Shown: positions 8,115-15,801 of the stretch, one piece after another
Layout: each line of letters starts with the position of its first letter
Position numbering within the stretch: position 1 is the stretch's first letter
Assembly (NCBI GenBank): GCA_013112685.1
Contig: JABFGC010000002.1
Location: forward strand, 2,304,902-2,368,901
Direction: 5' to 3'
DNA: 64,000 nucleotides
From: Chloroflexota bacterium
GTDB taxonomy: Bacteria > Chloroflexota > Anaerolineae > Anaerolineales > Villigracilaceae
Notes under the pieces: generated by a model
Seen by the model: the letters and a program-made list of their open reading frames with translations, nothing else
What the model was told of the DNA's origin: nothing
Database searches by the model: none
Translations under genes and position numbers: made by a program

Positions 8115-9221
8115 TTACGCTTCTTCCTCAACCGCGCCGGCATCCTCACCCCCGCCGTCGCCCATGTCGAGCGGGAGGGCGATTTCGCCGCTGAGAGCTT
8201 TTTGCCTGATGACGCTTTCGATCTCGTTCATCAGGTCGGGGTTGGTGCGGAGGTAGTCCTTTGCGTTTTCGCGTCCCTGACCGATGCGGACATCGCCGTA
8301 GGAGAAGAACGCGCCGCGCTTCTGAATGACCTCGAACTTGGTCGCCAGGTCGAGGATGTCGCCGCTCTTGGAGATGCCTTCGTTGAACATGATGTCGAAC
8401 TCGGCGGTGCGGAACGGCGGCGCGACTTTGTTCTTGACGATCTTGACGCGTGTGCGGTTGCCGATAACTTCCTCGCCCAGTTTGATGGACTGGATGCGGC
8501 GCACGTCAATGCGGACGGAGGCGTAGAACTTGAGCGCCTGCCCGCCGGTGGTGGTTTCGGGGTTGCCGAACATGACGCCGATCTTCTGGCGGAGTTGGTT
8601 GGTGAAGACGACGGCGGTTTTGGTCTGGTTGATCGCGCCGCTCAGCTTGCGGAGCGCCTGCGACATGAGACGCGCCTGGACGCCCATGGTGGCATCGCCC
8701 ATATCGCCTTCGATCTCGGAGCGCGGGACGAGCGCGGCAACCGAGTCAATGACGACCACATCCACCGCGCCGGAGCGGACGAGAGTTTCGGCGATTTCGA
8801 GCGCCTGTTCGCCGGTATCGGGCTGGGAGACGAGCAGGTTGTCAATATCCACGCCGAGGCGCGCGGCATAGACCGGGTCGAGCGCGTGTTCCATATCCAC
8901 GTAGGCGGCGGTTCCGCCTGCGCGCTGGGCTTCCGCAACCACGTGCAGACAGAGCGTGGTCTTGCCAGAAGATTCCGGTCCGTAGATTTCGGTGATGCGT
9001 CCGCGCGGGATGCCGCCGACGCCGAGGGCGATGTCAAGCGAGAGCGAGCCGGTGGGGATGATTTCGGTCACCATGCCGTGCGCTTCGCCGAGACGCATGA
9101 TGGAGCCGTCGCCGTAGCGTTTGAGGATGTCACCGACGGCTTTGTCGAGGACAGCCCTTTTTGCGCCGTCCATTTGCTGGGCGGGCGCGGATTCTGCAGG
9201 CGCGGAACGTTTTCTTGCCAT
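8115..9221 (-). CDS. recA: Recombinase A
   Basis: DNA strand-exchange protein and LexA coprotease, 368 residues, full length. Walker A GPESSGKT is at 81-88, Walker B VVVIDSVAAL follows, then the L2 loop region with FTNQLRQKIGVMFGNPETTTGGQALKFYAS. The C-terminal tail is acidic (DMGDGGGEDAGAVEEEA), as usual. An AAGGAG site precedes the ATG. The promoter 80 bp upstream carries a putative LexA operator (9307-9318), so SOS control is likely. A lipoprotein gene follows 35 bp downstream. The frame is intact, in contrast to many genes in this window. Confidence 0.98.
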   Translation of the reverse strand: MARKRSAPAESAPAQQMDGAKRAVLDKAVGDILKRYGDGSIMRLGEAHGMVTEIIPTGSLSLDIALGVGGIPRGRITEIYGPESSGKTTLCLHVVAEAQRAGGTAAYVDMEHALDPVYAARLGVDIDNLLVSQPDTGEQALEIAETLVRSGAVDVVVIDSVAALVPRSEIEGDMGDATMGVQARLMSQALRKLSGAINQTKTAVVFTNQLRQKIGVMFGNPETTTGGQALKFYASVRIDVRRIQSIKLGEEVIGNRTRVKIVKNKVAPPFRTAEFDIMFNEGISKSGDILDLATKFEVIQKRGAFFSYGDVRIGQGRENAKDYLRTNPDLMNEIESVIRQKALSGEIALPLDMGDGGGEDAGAVEEEA

Positions 9222-9300
9222 GGGTTATTCTCCTTGTAATCGCTTAACCACGAAGGTGGGGAGTTCATTCAAACGATTAAGTGGGTTAAGTATTGCCGAG

Positions 9301-9328
9301 AGTATAGCACAGATGTTCTGAGTGTCAA
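9301..9328 (-). promoter_or_regulatory. recA promoter with LexA-like operator
   Basis: On the minus strand TTGACA (9323-9328) and TATACT (9301-9306) are spaced by 16 bp. The spacer contains GAACATCTGTGC (9307-9318). This differs at one position from the Bacillus-type LexA box GAAC-N4-GTTC, so bound repressor would cover the polymerase site. Confidence 0.7.
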
Positions 9329-9344
9329 GAGAAGTGCCAAGTGT

Positions 9345-9428
9345 CAGGTTCCAGGTTTCAGGTTGCAGGTTTCAAGTTGCAGGTTTCAGGTGGCAGGTTG
9401 CAGGTTGCAGGTGGCAGGTGGCAGGTTA
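9345..9428. repeat. Heptanucleotide tandem repeat, 12 units of CAGGTTN type
   Basis: Twelve exact 7-bp steps run from 9345 to 9428 (CAGGTTC, CAGGTTT, CAGGTTG, CAGGTGG and similar). The last unit contains the stop codon of the M23 peptidase gene (9426-9428). Confidence 0.9.
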
Positions 9429-10505
9429 GGGGCGAGGCGTGGGCGTGGGTGGCAGGGCTTCGGGCAAAAATTCCAATGTCGGCGCGGGGGGACGGTTGGC
9501 GCTGAATCCTTCGCTGCCCTTGAAGGTAAAGTAACTCACCTGTCCGGGGAAAATCTCCACCCAGGTCTGGACGCGCTCCTCTTCATATTCGAACGAGACT
9601 TTGTAAATTCCAGCGGGCAGGTCGCCCAGCACGAGATTCTCCTGATAATACGGGTCCGAGTTGACCGCGCCGCCCTTGCCATAGGTGCGGATGGTGAACG
9701 TGCGCGAGGCGCGTTCCGGCGCAACCAACACTTCGATCTGTTGCAGCAACTCTCCCTTCGAGTCCATGATGCGGCCCGCAAGCACACCCCAGCCCTGCGG
9801 CGGGGCGATCCACAACTCCGGGTTGTAGGTATAAAAGAAAGAGTTGTTCGGGAAGCGCACTTCAAAATGGACGTGCGGTCCGGTTGTTGCGCCGGTGGAG
9901 CCGACAAAACCGATCACCTCGCCCGTCTCCACATGCTGACCCACGATCACGTTCATCAAACTCATGTGGGCATAGACCGTATAAAGCTGCTGGTCGTTGT
10001 AGCCAAAGTCATGCCGGATGGCGACCGCCAAGCCATACGGGTCGGTCTCATCGCCCGGCGTTTCGCGGAACAAGCCCCAGTCTGCCCACACCACCGTCCC
10101 CGCCGCCGCCGCCAGGATGGGCGTGCCTTCGGGCGAAGGGATGTCCACGCCGGTGTGAACGATGTCGCGCCCAAAAAACACGCCGCCGTAACGATAATCC
10201 GGTACGGGCCAGTTCATTTGGTCCGCGGCAATGGGACGCAGGAAATAAAAATGATCATAGGGCGAGATCGCCCACGGCACGGGATAAAGAGGCGGACGCC
10301 AGTTGGTGATTGGCTCCGCGCCCGGCGTGGGAAGGCTGAACTGAAACGGCTCCGGCGAAGGAGTCAACCCCGCCTCAAACGGGACCTCGGGCTGACTCAG
10401 CCCTTCGAGGTTGATCACCGGCGTGGGGGTGGATGAACCTATTTCATACGAGCAGGCAGTAAGAAAGAGGATGAAGAGAATTGGGAGGATCCGTTTGAGG
10501 GGCAT
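9426..10505 (-). CDS. M23-family metallopeptidase lipoprotein
   Basis: Exported zinc peptidase-like protein of about 359 residues. The signal peptide ends in the lipobox LTAC. The LytM/M23 domain (about residues 105-220) shows HTGVD (first zinc ligands His and Asp), YAHMS and HVHFE (the second catalytic/zinc His pair), all present. A C-terminal beta domain (about 235-330) and a Pro-rich tail follow. It probably cuts peptidoglycan cross-links, or binds them, outside the membrane. The ATG at 10503-10505 (MPLKRILP) is preferred; an ATG at 10520 lies inside a repeat element. Confidence 0.88.
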   Translation of the reverse strand: MPLKRILPILFILFLTACSYEIGSSTPTPVINLEGLSQPEVPFEAGLTPSPEPFQFSLPTPGAEPITNWRPPLYPVPWAISPYDHFYFLRPIAADQMNWPVPDYRYGGVFFGRDIVHTGVDIPSPEGTPILAAAAGTVVWADWGLFRETPGDETDPYGLAVAIRHDFGYNDQQLYTVYAHMSLMNVIVGQHVETGEVIGFVGSTGATTGPHVHFEVRFPNNSFFYTYNPELWIAPPQGWGVLAGRIMDSKGELLQQIEVLVAPERASRTFTIRTYGKGGAVNSDPYYQENLVLGDLPAGIYKVSFEYEEERVQTWVEIFPGQVSYFTFKGSEGFSANRPPAPTLEFLPEALPPTPTPRP

Positions 10506-10513
10506 TTTGTTGA

Positions 10514-10585
10514 ATGTCATTGCGAAGCAATCTCATTGTTATATGCGGAGATTGCTTCGCTCGTTTCACTCGCTCGCAATGACAT
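10514..10585. repeat. ATGTCATTGCGA inverted-repeat element
   Basis: Seventy-two bp with ATGTCATTGCGAAGCAATCTC-like left and right ends, the right end inverted (GCTCGCAATGACAT). It is related to the repeat at 7369-7511 and to the widespread 'ATTGCGAG' intergenic repeats. Confidence 0.7.
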
Positions 10586-10590
10586 GACGA

Positions 10591-12458
10591 TTAAGGAATC
10601 ACCGTCGGCGGGGTGGGGGTGGGCGTCGGCGGGGCGGGCGTGGAGGTGATGGTCGGCGTGAGAGACGGCGTGAAGGTCATGCGCGGGGTGCGCGTGGGGG
10701 CGCGGCGTGGAAGTAAACGTGGCGGTGGGAGTCGGCGTGAGCGTGGGAGCCAGCACCTTCGTCGGCGTGACCAATGCCTCCGGCGGGTACAGTTCCTGCA
10801 TGGCTTGATACCAAGTCAAGCCGCTGGTGAGGGCAAAGGTGGTGAAGCGCGCGCCTTTGTAATACGTGCGCCAGTTTGGGAGCGAAGGCAAACGCTCCCA
10901 GCCGTAGGCAAGCGGCGAGCGAGGTCAGGGCCCACCCAATACCCGGCAGGGACAGGCGCATAATCGCCGCCCTGCTCGTAGGTGCGCGGGTCGAGGTCGT
11001 AACGGGCGTATAAATTCCACGGCGAGTTGTGAATCGGCTCACCCAGCGAACCGTCCTGCACGCTGCACCGGACGTACACCCGCCAATAGGTTTGCGCGCC
11101 GATGTCTTCGCGCACGGTCGCCATCCAACCGGCGTTGGACATGAGCGAGTTGACGGCAAACGCCCTGCCGGTGTACAGCCAGTCTTCGTCCCAGCCGGGC
11201 TCGAGGCTGGTCGTAAGCGGAACAAAGGCGTTCTCCAAACTGGCGAGCGCATCCCAGCCGGTCTCCTGAATGACGCGCTGACGCAGGGCATCGAACGATT
11301 CATCCGCGAGATCGTGCAGTTGCGGGTAGGGAGCCTGAATATTTTCGATATCCACCACATACCAGCGCTGGTTTGGCACGTCCGCGCCGGGCGTGACGGC
11401 TGGAACCCATAACGTGGAAGGAGTCATCGCGGCGGCTTGGGTGAACGAATCGGGCAACGGGCTGGGCAGCCCGGCGCGTCCCCGTGTCATGCCGCGCACC
11501 CGCCCGCTGAGCGGGATGGACGAAAGCAGCAAATTGCCGTCGAGATCGTAGGAGGTCATGAAATATTGGTTGGGCGCGCTGATCACCGCCACGACCTGGT
11601 TCGCGGCTTCGTTCCACGTGCCGATGAAGCCGTCGCCGACCCAATACGCCGAACGGTCGGGGGAAGCCGCATCCCAGATGTACAAGCCGCTGAAACCGAC
11701 CGTCTGGCGAGGCGGTCTGCCCACAGCAACTGCGAGCCGTCGTAATTCCAAACGGGCGAACTCTCGGAGGCAAAAGGCGTGTTGCTCAGGTTTTGGTAGC
11801 GTTCATCCCCGGCAAGGTCGAGGTTTGCCAGCCAGATGTCGCTGTCGCCGCCGCGCGAAGAGACAAAGGCAACGTGCCGACCATCCGGCGCCCAGGCGGG
11901 GGTGTGGTCGGAGGCAGGGTGCTGCGTAAGCGGGACCTGCTCGCCCGAGTCCACGTTGACGACGGCGATTTCGAGGTTTTCGTTTTGGTAGGTTTCAAAA
12001 GCAAGCCATTGCCCGTCGGGCGACCACGAAGGGGCAGAGTCATAATTCGGCGTGTCGGTCACTTGCTTCAACTCGCCCGTAGTCAAAGCCATCACGTACA
12101 AGTCCCAACTGCCGCCGCGGTCCGATGCGAAGGCGAGCCGGGCTCGATCCGGGCTGAGGGCGGGGGCGATGTCGTTCCAATCTCCGGCTGTGATGCGCGT
12201 CAACGTCGAGCCGGCGGGATCGAAGACGAAGAGATGGGCGTAGGCGTTTTCTTCGATGGAGAGGAAGACCAACCCGCCTCCATCCCCGGACGAGGGAGTT
12301 GGCGCAGGCTCATCAAGCGGATCCAACGCTGAGGGCGATTGCACAGCCTCCGGCGGGACACTCTCTGTTGAAGACGCCGAACACGCCGCCAGCAGGAGGC
12401 TGACGATGCCGAGCAAATATACGATTTTTACGCGAAGGGGGGATAAAGGCAAAGGCAT
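10591..12458 (-). CDS. TolB/WD40-like beta-propeller lipoprotein, frame broken three times
   Basis: Exported protein of about 620 residues if the frames are joined. The signal peptide has the lipobox LLAAC, with an acidic linker behind it. Then come propeller repeats of the TolB/PD40 type (LTRITAGDWNDIAPALSPDRARLAFASDRGG; PSWSPDGQWLAFET; AWAPDGRHVAFVSSRGG). The centre (GLYIWDAASPDRSAYWVGD) continues the propeller. The second half (DIENIQAPYPQLHDLADESFDALRQ onward) is a different domain I do not recognise. It ends in a PTPTPT tail with a stop at 10591. Breaks lie near 11715-11750, 10915-10935 and 10690-10710. The protein may bind wall polymers or peptides at the surface. Confidence 0.7.
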
Positions 12459-12470
12459 GGACGAGGACAA

Positions 12471-12845
12471 TCAGGCGGAACCAGCCGAAGGGTCGTTCGC
12501 GGCGGGCGGCTGGAGGTCGAAGGAAAACCGGCGCATCTCATCGGAGGGACCATCGGGGTAGTACAAGCGCGCGTTCAAGGTGTAGGGGTTGCGCAGTTCG
12601 CCGCGGATGTGCATGGTGAATTCGAGCCTCCAACCCAGCGGCTCGACGATGCTGGTGGAAGCGACTTCTTCATCCTCGCCGTTGAAGAGGGCGACTTCGA
12701 TATGGGGTCGTTTTTGAAAAGGGGTGATTTCGAAGTTGACGCGCAGGCGGCGTCCATCGGGGTAGGGTTCGGCGGTGAGGGAGGTGATGCGCGTTTCTTC
12801 TGGCACGGCGCGCGTCAGGTGATCTTCGGGGAAGAAAAATTCCAT
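12471..12845 (-). CDS. Hypothetical protein, beta-rich
   Basis: Protein of 124 residues (MEFFFPEDHLTRAV...), without signal peptide or membrane segment. Alternating hydrophobic strands (RRLRVNFEITPF, HIEVALFNGEDEEVAS, WRLEFTMHIRGE, YTLNARLYYPDG) suggest an all-beta sandwich. I do not recognise the family. The start ATG is 7 bp behind a perfect TATAAT (12853-12858), so the message is probably leaderless; 26 further codons upstream in frame would read through that promoter. The lipoprotein gene behind it starts 12 bp after its stop and is probably in the same operon. Confidence 0.7.
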   Translation of the reverse strand: MEFFFPEDHLTRAVPEETRITSLTAEPYPDGRRLRVNFEITPFQKRPHIEVALFNGEDEEVASTSIVEPLGWRLEFTMHIRGELRNPYTLNARLYYPDGPSDEMRRFSFDLQPPAANDPSAGSA

Positions 12846-12852
12846 GCGGGGT

Positions 12853-12858
12853 ATTATA
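12853..12858 (-). promoter_or_regulatory. -10 box of a leaderless promoter
   Basis: TATAAT on the minus strand with 7 bp to the ATG at 12843-12845. The -35 region is weak. Confidence 0.5.
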
Positions 12859-12866
12859 ACTAGAAA

Positions 12867-12897
12867 AGGCTCTCCCGTAATTAACGGGAAAGAGCCT
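12867..12897. terminator. Hairpin, possible terminator
   Basis: AGGCTCT-CCCGT pairs with ACGGG-AGAGCCT (12867-12897) with a 2-nt bulge. On the minus strand it is followed by CTTTTC. Between it and the repeat array at 13096 I see no gene. Confidence 0.45.
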
Positions 12898-13095
12898 AAC
12901 CACAAAGGGCACCAAGTACACAAAGGAGGAAAAAGGCGTCCATTTTATAGGCGTTTTTCCTTTGTGATCGTCGTGTCCTAAGCCCTCAGCATGAGGGTCG
13001 TGGTGATAATGGTTTTCCCGTTAAAAACGGTAGAACTCTAGAAAAGAAAGCCCCCGCCCGCGCCCGGTGCGAGGGGAAGATTACAATTTCATTAG

Positions 13096-13259
13096 GGGAG
13101 ATTGGGGATTAGAGATTGGGGATTAGAGATTGGAGATTGGAGATTGGGTAATTGGGGGTTGGTGATTGGGTAATTGGGGGTTGGTGATTGGGTAATTGGT
13201 AATTGGGTTATTGGTGATTGGGTGATTGGGTGATTGGTAATTGGTAATTGGTAATTGGG
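13096..13259. repeat. Heptad-type tandem repeat behind the integron integrase
   Basis: About 160 bp of units such as GGGATTA, GAGATTG, GGTAATT and GGTGATT in tight succession, mostly 7 bp and some 8 bp. It begins directly after the stop codon of the integrase gene. The GAGATTG/GGGATTA units recur at 44523-44564. Confidence 0.85.
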
Positions 13260-14229
13260 TTATCGGTTGTCGAGGGGGGATTTGACGGCGAGTCCGCCGC
13301 GGTTGAGGACGTGGGTGTAGATCATGGTGGTTTTGACGTCCTTGTGACCGAGGAGTTCCTGAATGGTGCGGATGTCGTAGCCGGTTTGGAGGAGGTGGGT
13401 GGCGAAGGAGTGGCGGAAGGTGTGGGGGGTGACGTGTTTTTGAATACCTGCGGCTTTGGCGGCGGCACGGACGGATTTTTGGAGGAGGCTCTCGTCTGCA
13501 TGGTGGCGCATGGGCTTTTTGGTGACGGGGTCCACGGAGAAGCCCGAGGCGGGGAAGAGGTATTGCCAGATGGTTTCGCGGGCGGCATTTGGATATTTGC
13601 GGGCGAGGGCGTAGGGGAGGTAGACTTCGCCGAAGCCGTCGCCGAGGTCGGTTTGGTGGATGCGCCGCACGGTCTGTATTTGCTGCCGGAGGGCGGGGAT
13701 GAGGGAGTCGGGGAGGATGGTGGCGCGGTCGTCCTCGCCTTTTCCGTCGCGGACGGTGATGACGCGGTTGTCGAAGTCTATGTCTTTGACGCGCAGGCGG
13801 ACACATTCCATGAGGCGAAGCCCGGAGCCGTAGAGGATCTTCGCCATGAGTTGGGGGGCGCCGCTCATTTTGCCGATAACGGCAAGCGCCTCCTTTTGGG
13901 TGAGGACGACGGGGGAGGGTCTTGGATTTCTGGGCGCGGATGATGTTTGTGGGGGGTTCGACCTCGATTTGCAGGACGTGGCGGTAAAGGAAGAGGACGG
14001 CGCTGAGCGCCTGGTTTTGGGTGGAGGCGGCGACGTTCTTTTCGGCTGCAAGGTGGGTGATGAACGCCTGGATTTCGGGGGCGCCCATGTCTTTTGGGTG
14101 GCGTTTGCCATGGAAGAGGATGTAGCGTTTGATCCAGTCTTTGTAGGTTTGTTCGGTGCGGCCGGAGTAATGTTTGGTGCGGATGGCGTCTGAAACCTGA
14201 TCCATGAGTTTGCGGGGTTGGTTTTGCAT
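13260..14229 (-). CDS. intI: Integron integrase (tyrosine recombinase with integron-specific patch)
   Basis: Site-specific recombinase of about 323 residues. The N-terminal SAM-like domain contains YSGRTEQTYKDWIKRYILFHGKRHP. The catalytic domain has Arg in YGSGLRLMECVRLRV, Lys in RDGKGEDDRA, HTFRH, LLGHKDVKTT and the nucleophile Tyr in MIYTHV. Between boxes it carries the extra patch of integron integrases (YLPYALARKYPNA, then W-x4-F and DPVTKKPMRHH), and it ends in GGLAVKSPLD as IntI proteins do. XerC/D lack this patch. The frame breaks near 13915-13930, where one extra C in a C-run separates SKTLP from VVLTQKEA. The start is ATG 14227-14229 with AAGG in front. It reads away from an array of attC-flanked cassettes, the standard integron layout. 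Confidence 0.93.
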
Positions 14230-14251
14230 GGTTGACCTTGTATTTGGGGGG

Positions 14252-14281
14252 TTGTCCACAGGACTGCTTCGCGTGTATAAT
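14252..14281 (+). promoter_or_regulatory. Candidate cassette promoter Pc
   Basis: TTGTCC (14252-14257), an 18-bp spacer and a perfect TATAAT (14276-14281) read from the integrase start toward the first cassette. A perfect inverted repeat AATCGG-N5-CCGATT (14279-14295) overlaps the -10 and could be an operator. The position matches Pc promoters of other integrons. Confidence 0.6.
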
Positions 14282-14334
14282 CGGTTCATCCGATTTTAAC
14301 TCATTCCGCCCAAACGCCCAAATGGATTTGGGGG

Positions 14335-14397
14335 ATTAGGCGGAAACCGTCCAAAGGTAATTGAATTGGATGGGCGTTCGCAGAACCCCTGTTGGGC
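14335..14397 (+). other. attI recombination site (right end certain, left end approximate)
   Basis: The first cassette joins at GTTGGGC (14391-14397), which fits the GTTRRRY core. This core recurs at the right end of the attC sites. The region between integrase and this core has no gene. The integrase-binding repeats to the left cannot be delimited by eye. Confidence 0.6.
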
Positions 14398-14523
14398 TGA
14401 CAAGCGACTACACAGAAAGGATAATTTCTAAAGGAAGATAACAACAATTTTGATCATCCAAAATATTTAACACCAGCTGCAACTGGCAATCGTTCTAATC
14501 CACACGCACAAGGAGATAAGGAA

Positions 14524-15801
14524 ATGGAAAAGACATGCTTTTTGATTTGCCCCATTGGGGATGAAGGATCAGATATTCGCAAAGCTGCTGATGATCTTAT
14601 GGACTTAATTGTTATACCCGCCCTAGAAAAATTTGATTTTGAAGTCGTAAGAGCAGACAAGATACCCAGACCGTCTCTCATTACATCCGACATAATTCAA
14701 CTTGTGCAAAATGCAGAACTATGCATAATCGACCTAACAGGCAGTAATCCAAATGTTTTTTATGAATGTGGAAGACGGCATGAGACAGGCAAACCATTCA
14801 TTCAGCTTATTAATAAGGGAGAAAGATTGCCCTTTGATGTCTCTGGTATAAGAACTATTCCTTACGACCTGTCTTCAGTGCGTACTGCACATGCAACAAT
14901 TAAGGAAATACAGACTTATGTTTCTGAATTGTCCACATCTGACTTTTCTCCCGGAACTGCTGGCGAATCTCTTTCTTCATTAGCAAGCGCTGTACAGCGC
15001 ATTGAACGGAAGTTAGATAGTTTCACAACAATTGGAAGTGGTCATAAACAGGAAGAAGAGCATGGTGAATTTCTTGATAAACTCCGTATCGAAGCTAATC
15101 CGTGGAGAGCTTTTCAAGAAGCCATTAATGCAGAAGAATTGGATAAAGCTCGCTTTATATTACCCATATTACACACAAGACTTGGAAATACAAGTAATGT
15201 ATTAATGGCGGCAATGATTTTTGCTAACGCAGGGGACACATTGGCGAAAGACATCTGCGTGAAGATTTTCGAATCCCCATCAGAGCAATTAGATGCTGAT
15301 GTCGCGCAGAAGGCAATACAAGCACTAGTTAGTTATTACGATATTGTTGATGGAGAAAAGGAAGGATCTAAAGTTCTCGATCCAATAGTCCAAACTCTAG
15401 TTAAACGCGATGACCTAAAAGATTCTGATAAGGCGTACATCTTAAATCAACTTCAAAAGGTTCTTTTCGTAAGTAAACAATTCGAATACGCACTCACAAT
15501 CATTGAACAAGTTGTTAATCTAGACCCAAATGACAAAGCTTATTTCTACAACAAGGCGATGATACATGATAACTTAGGAATGAGTGTTAAAGCAGCAGAG
15601 GCAGTCGACAATTACTTGAGAATAGTAGGAGCAAAAAACCTCGAATTTAAAGATTTAGCTCGCGCCGCACCTCTCTACGCAAAAGCAGGACGTATGGCTG
15701 ACGCAAAAACAATGATAACAAAGATGAACGAGATTGACCGACAACGCACAGAGAAGTTTATAAATGAAAATGAGGAATTACAATCTCTGAGAATCAACTG
15801 A
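14524..15801 (+). CDS. Cassette 1: nucleoside deoxyribosyltransferase/TIR-like domain protein with C-terminal TPR-like repeats
   Basis: Cytoplasmic protein of 425 residues. Residues 1-140 resemble the nucleoside 2-deoxyribosyltransferase/TIR-like fold common in bacterial defence and signalling proteins: CFLICPIGDEGSDIRKAADD, a RADKIPRPSLIT segment, then CIIDLTGSNPNVFYECGRRH with the candidate catalytic Glu, and PFIQLINKGERLPFDVSG. A low-complexity joint follows. From about 190 to 425 helices in pairs (DKAYFYNKAMIHDNLGMSVKAAE) look like tetratricopeptide repeats. The start has a good AAGGAG site. It is the first cassette, behind the candidate promoter Pc, so it should be the best expressed. 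The gene is AT-rich compared with the host genes. NAD or nucleotide cleavage in antiphage defence is an inference. Confidence 0.75.
   Translation: MEKTCFLICPIGDEGSDIRKAADDLMDLIVIPALEKFDFEVVRADKIPRPSLITSDIIQLVQNAELCIIDLTGSNPNVFYECGRRHETGKPFIQLINKGERLPFDVSGIRTIPYDLSSVRTAHATIKEIQTYVSELSTSDFSPGTAGESLSSLASAVQRIERKLDSFTTIGSGHKQEEEHGEFLDKLRIEANPWRAFQEAINAEELDKARFILPILHTRLGNTSNVLMAAMIFANAGDTLAKDICVKIFESPSEQLDADVAQKAIQALVSYYDIVDGEKEGSKVLDPIVQTLVKRDDLKDSDKAYILNQLQKVLFVSKQFEYALTIIEQVVNLDPNDKAYFYNKAMIHDNLGMSVKAAEAVDNYLRIVGAKNLEFKDLARAAPLYAKAGRMADAKTMITKMNEIDRQRTEKFINENEELQSLRIN

Noticed and set aside
12900..13095. tRNA or small RNA gene in the gap before the integrase repeats
   Set aside because: No cloverleaf, T-loop (GGTTCRANYCC) or other RNA signature could be found.
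9345..13259. CRISPR arrays at the repeat blocks
   Set aside because: The units are 7-8 bp with no spacers and no cas genes are nearby; they are heptad tandem repeats.
13123..14289. XerC-like recombinase of 388 residues with a long Pro/His/Arg tail
   Set aside because: The tail is the out-of-frame reading after one extra C; the correct frame gives a normal integron integrase ending at 13260.
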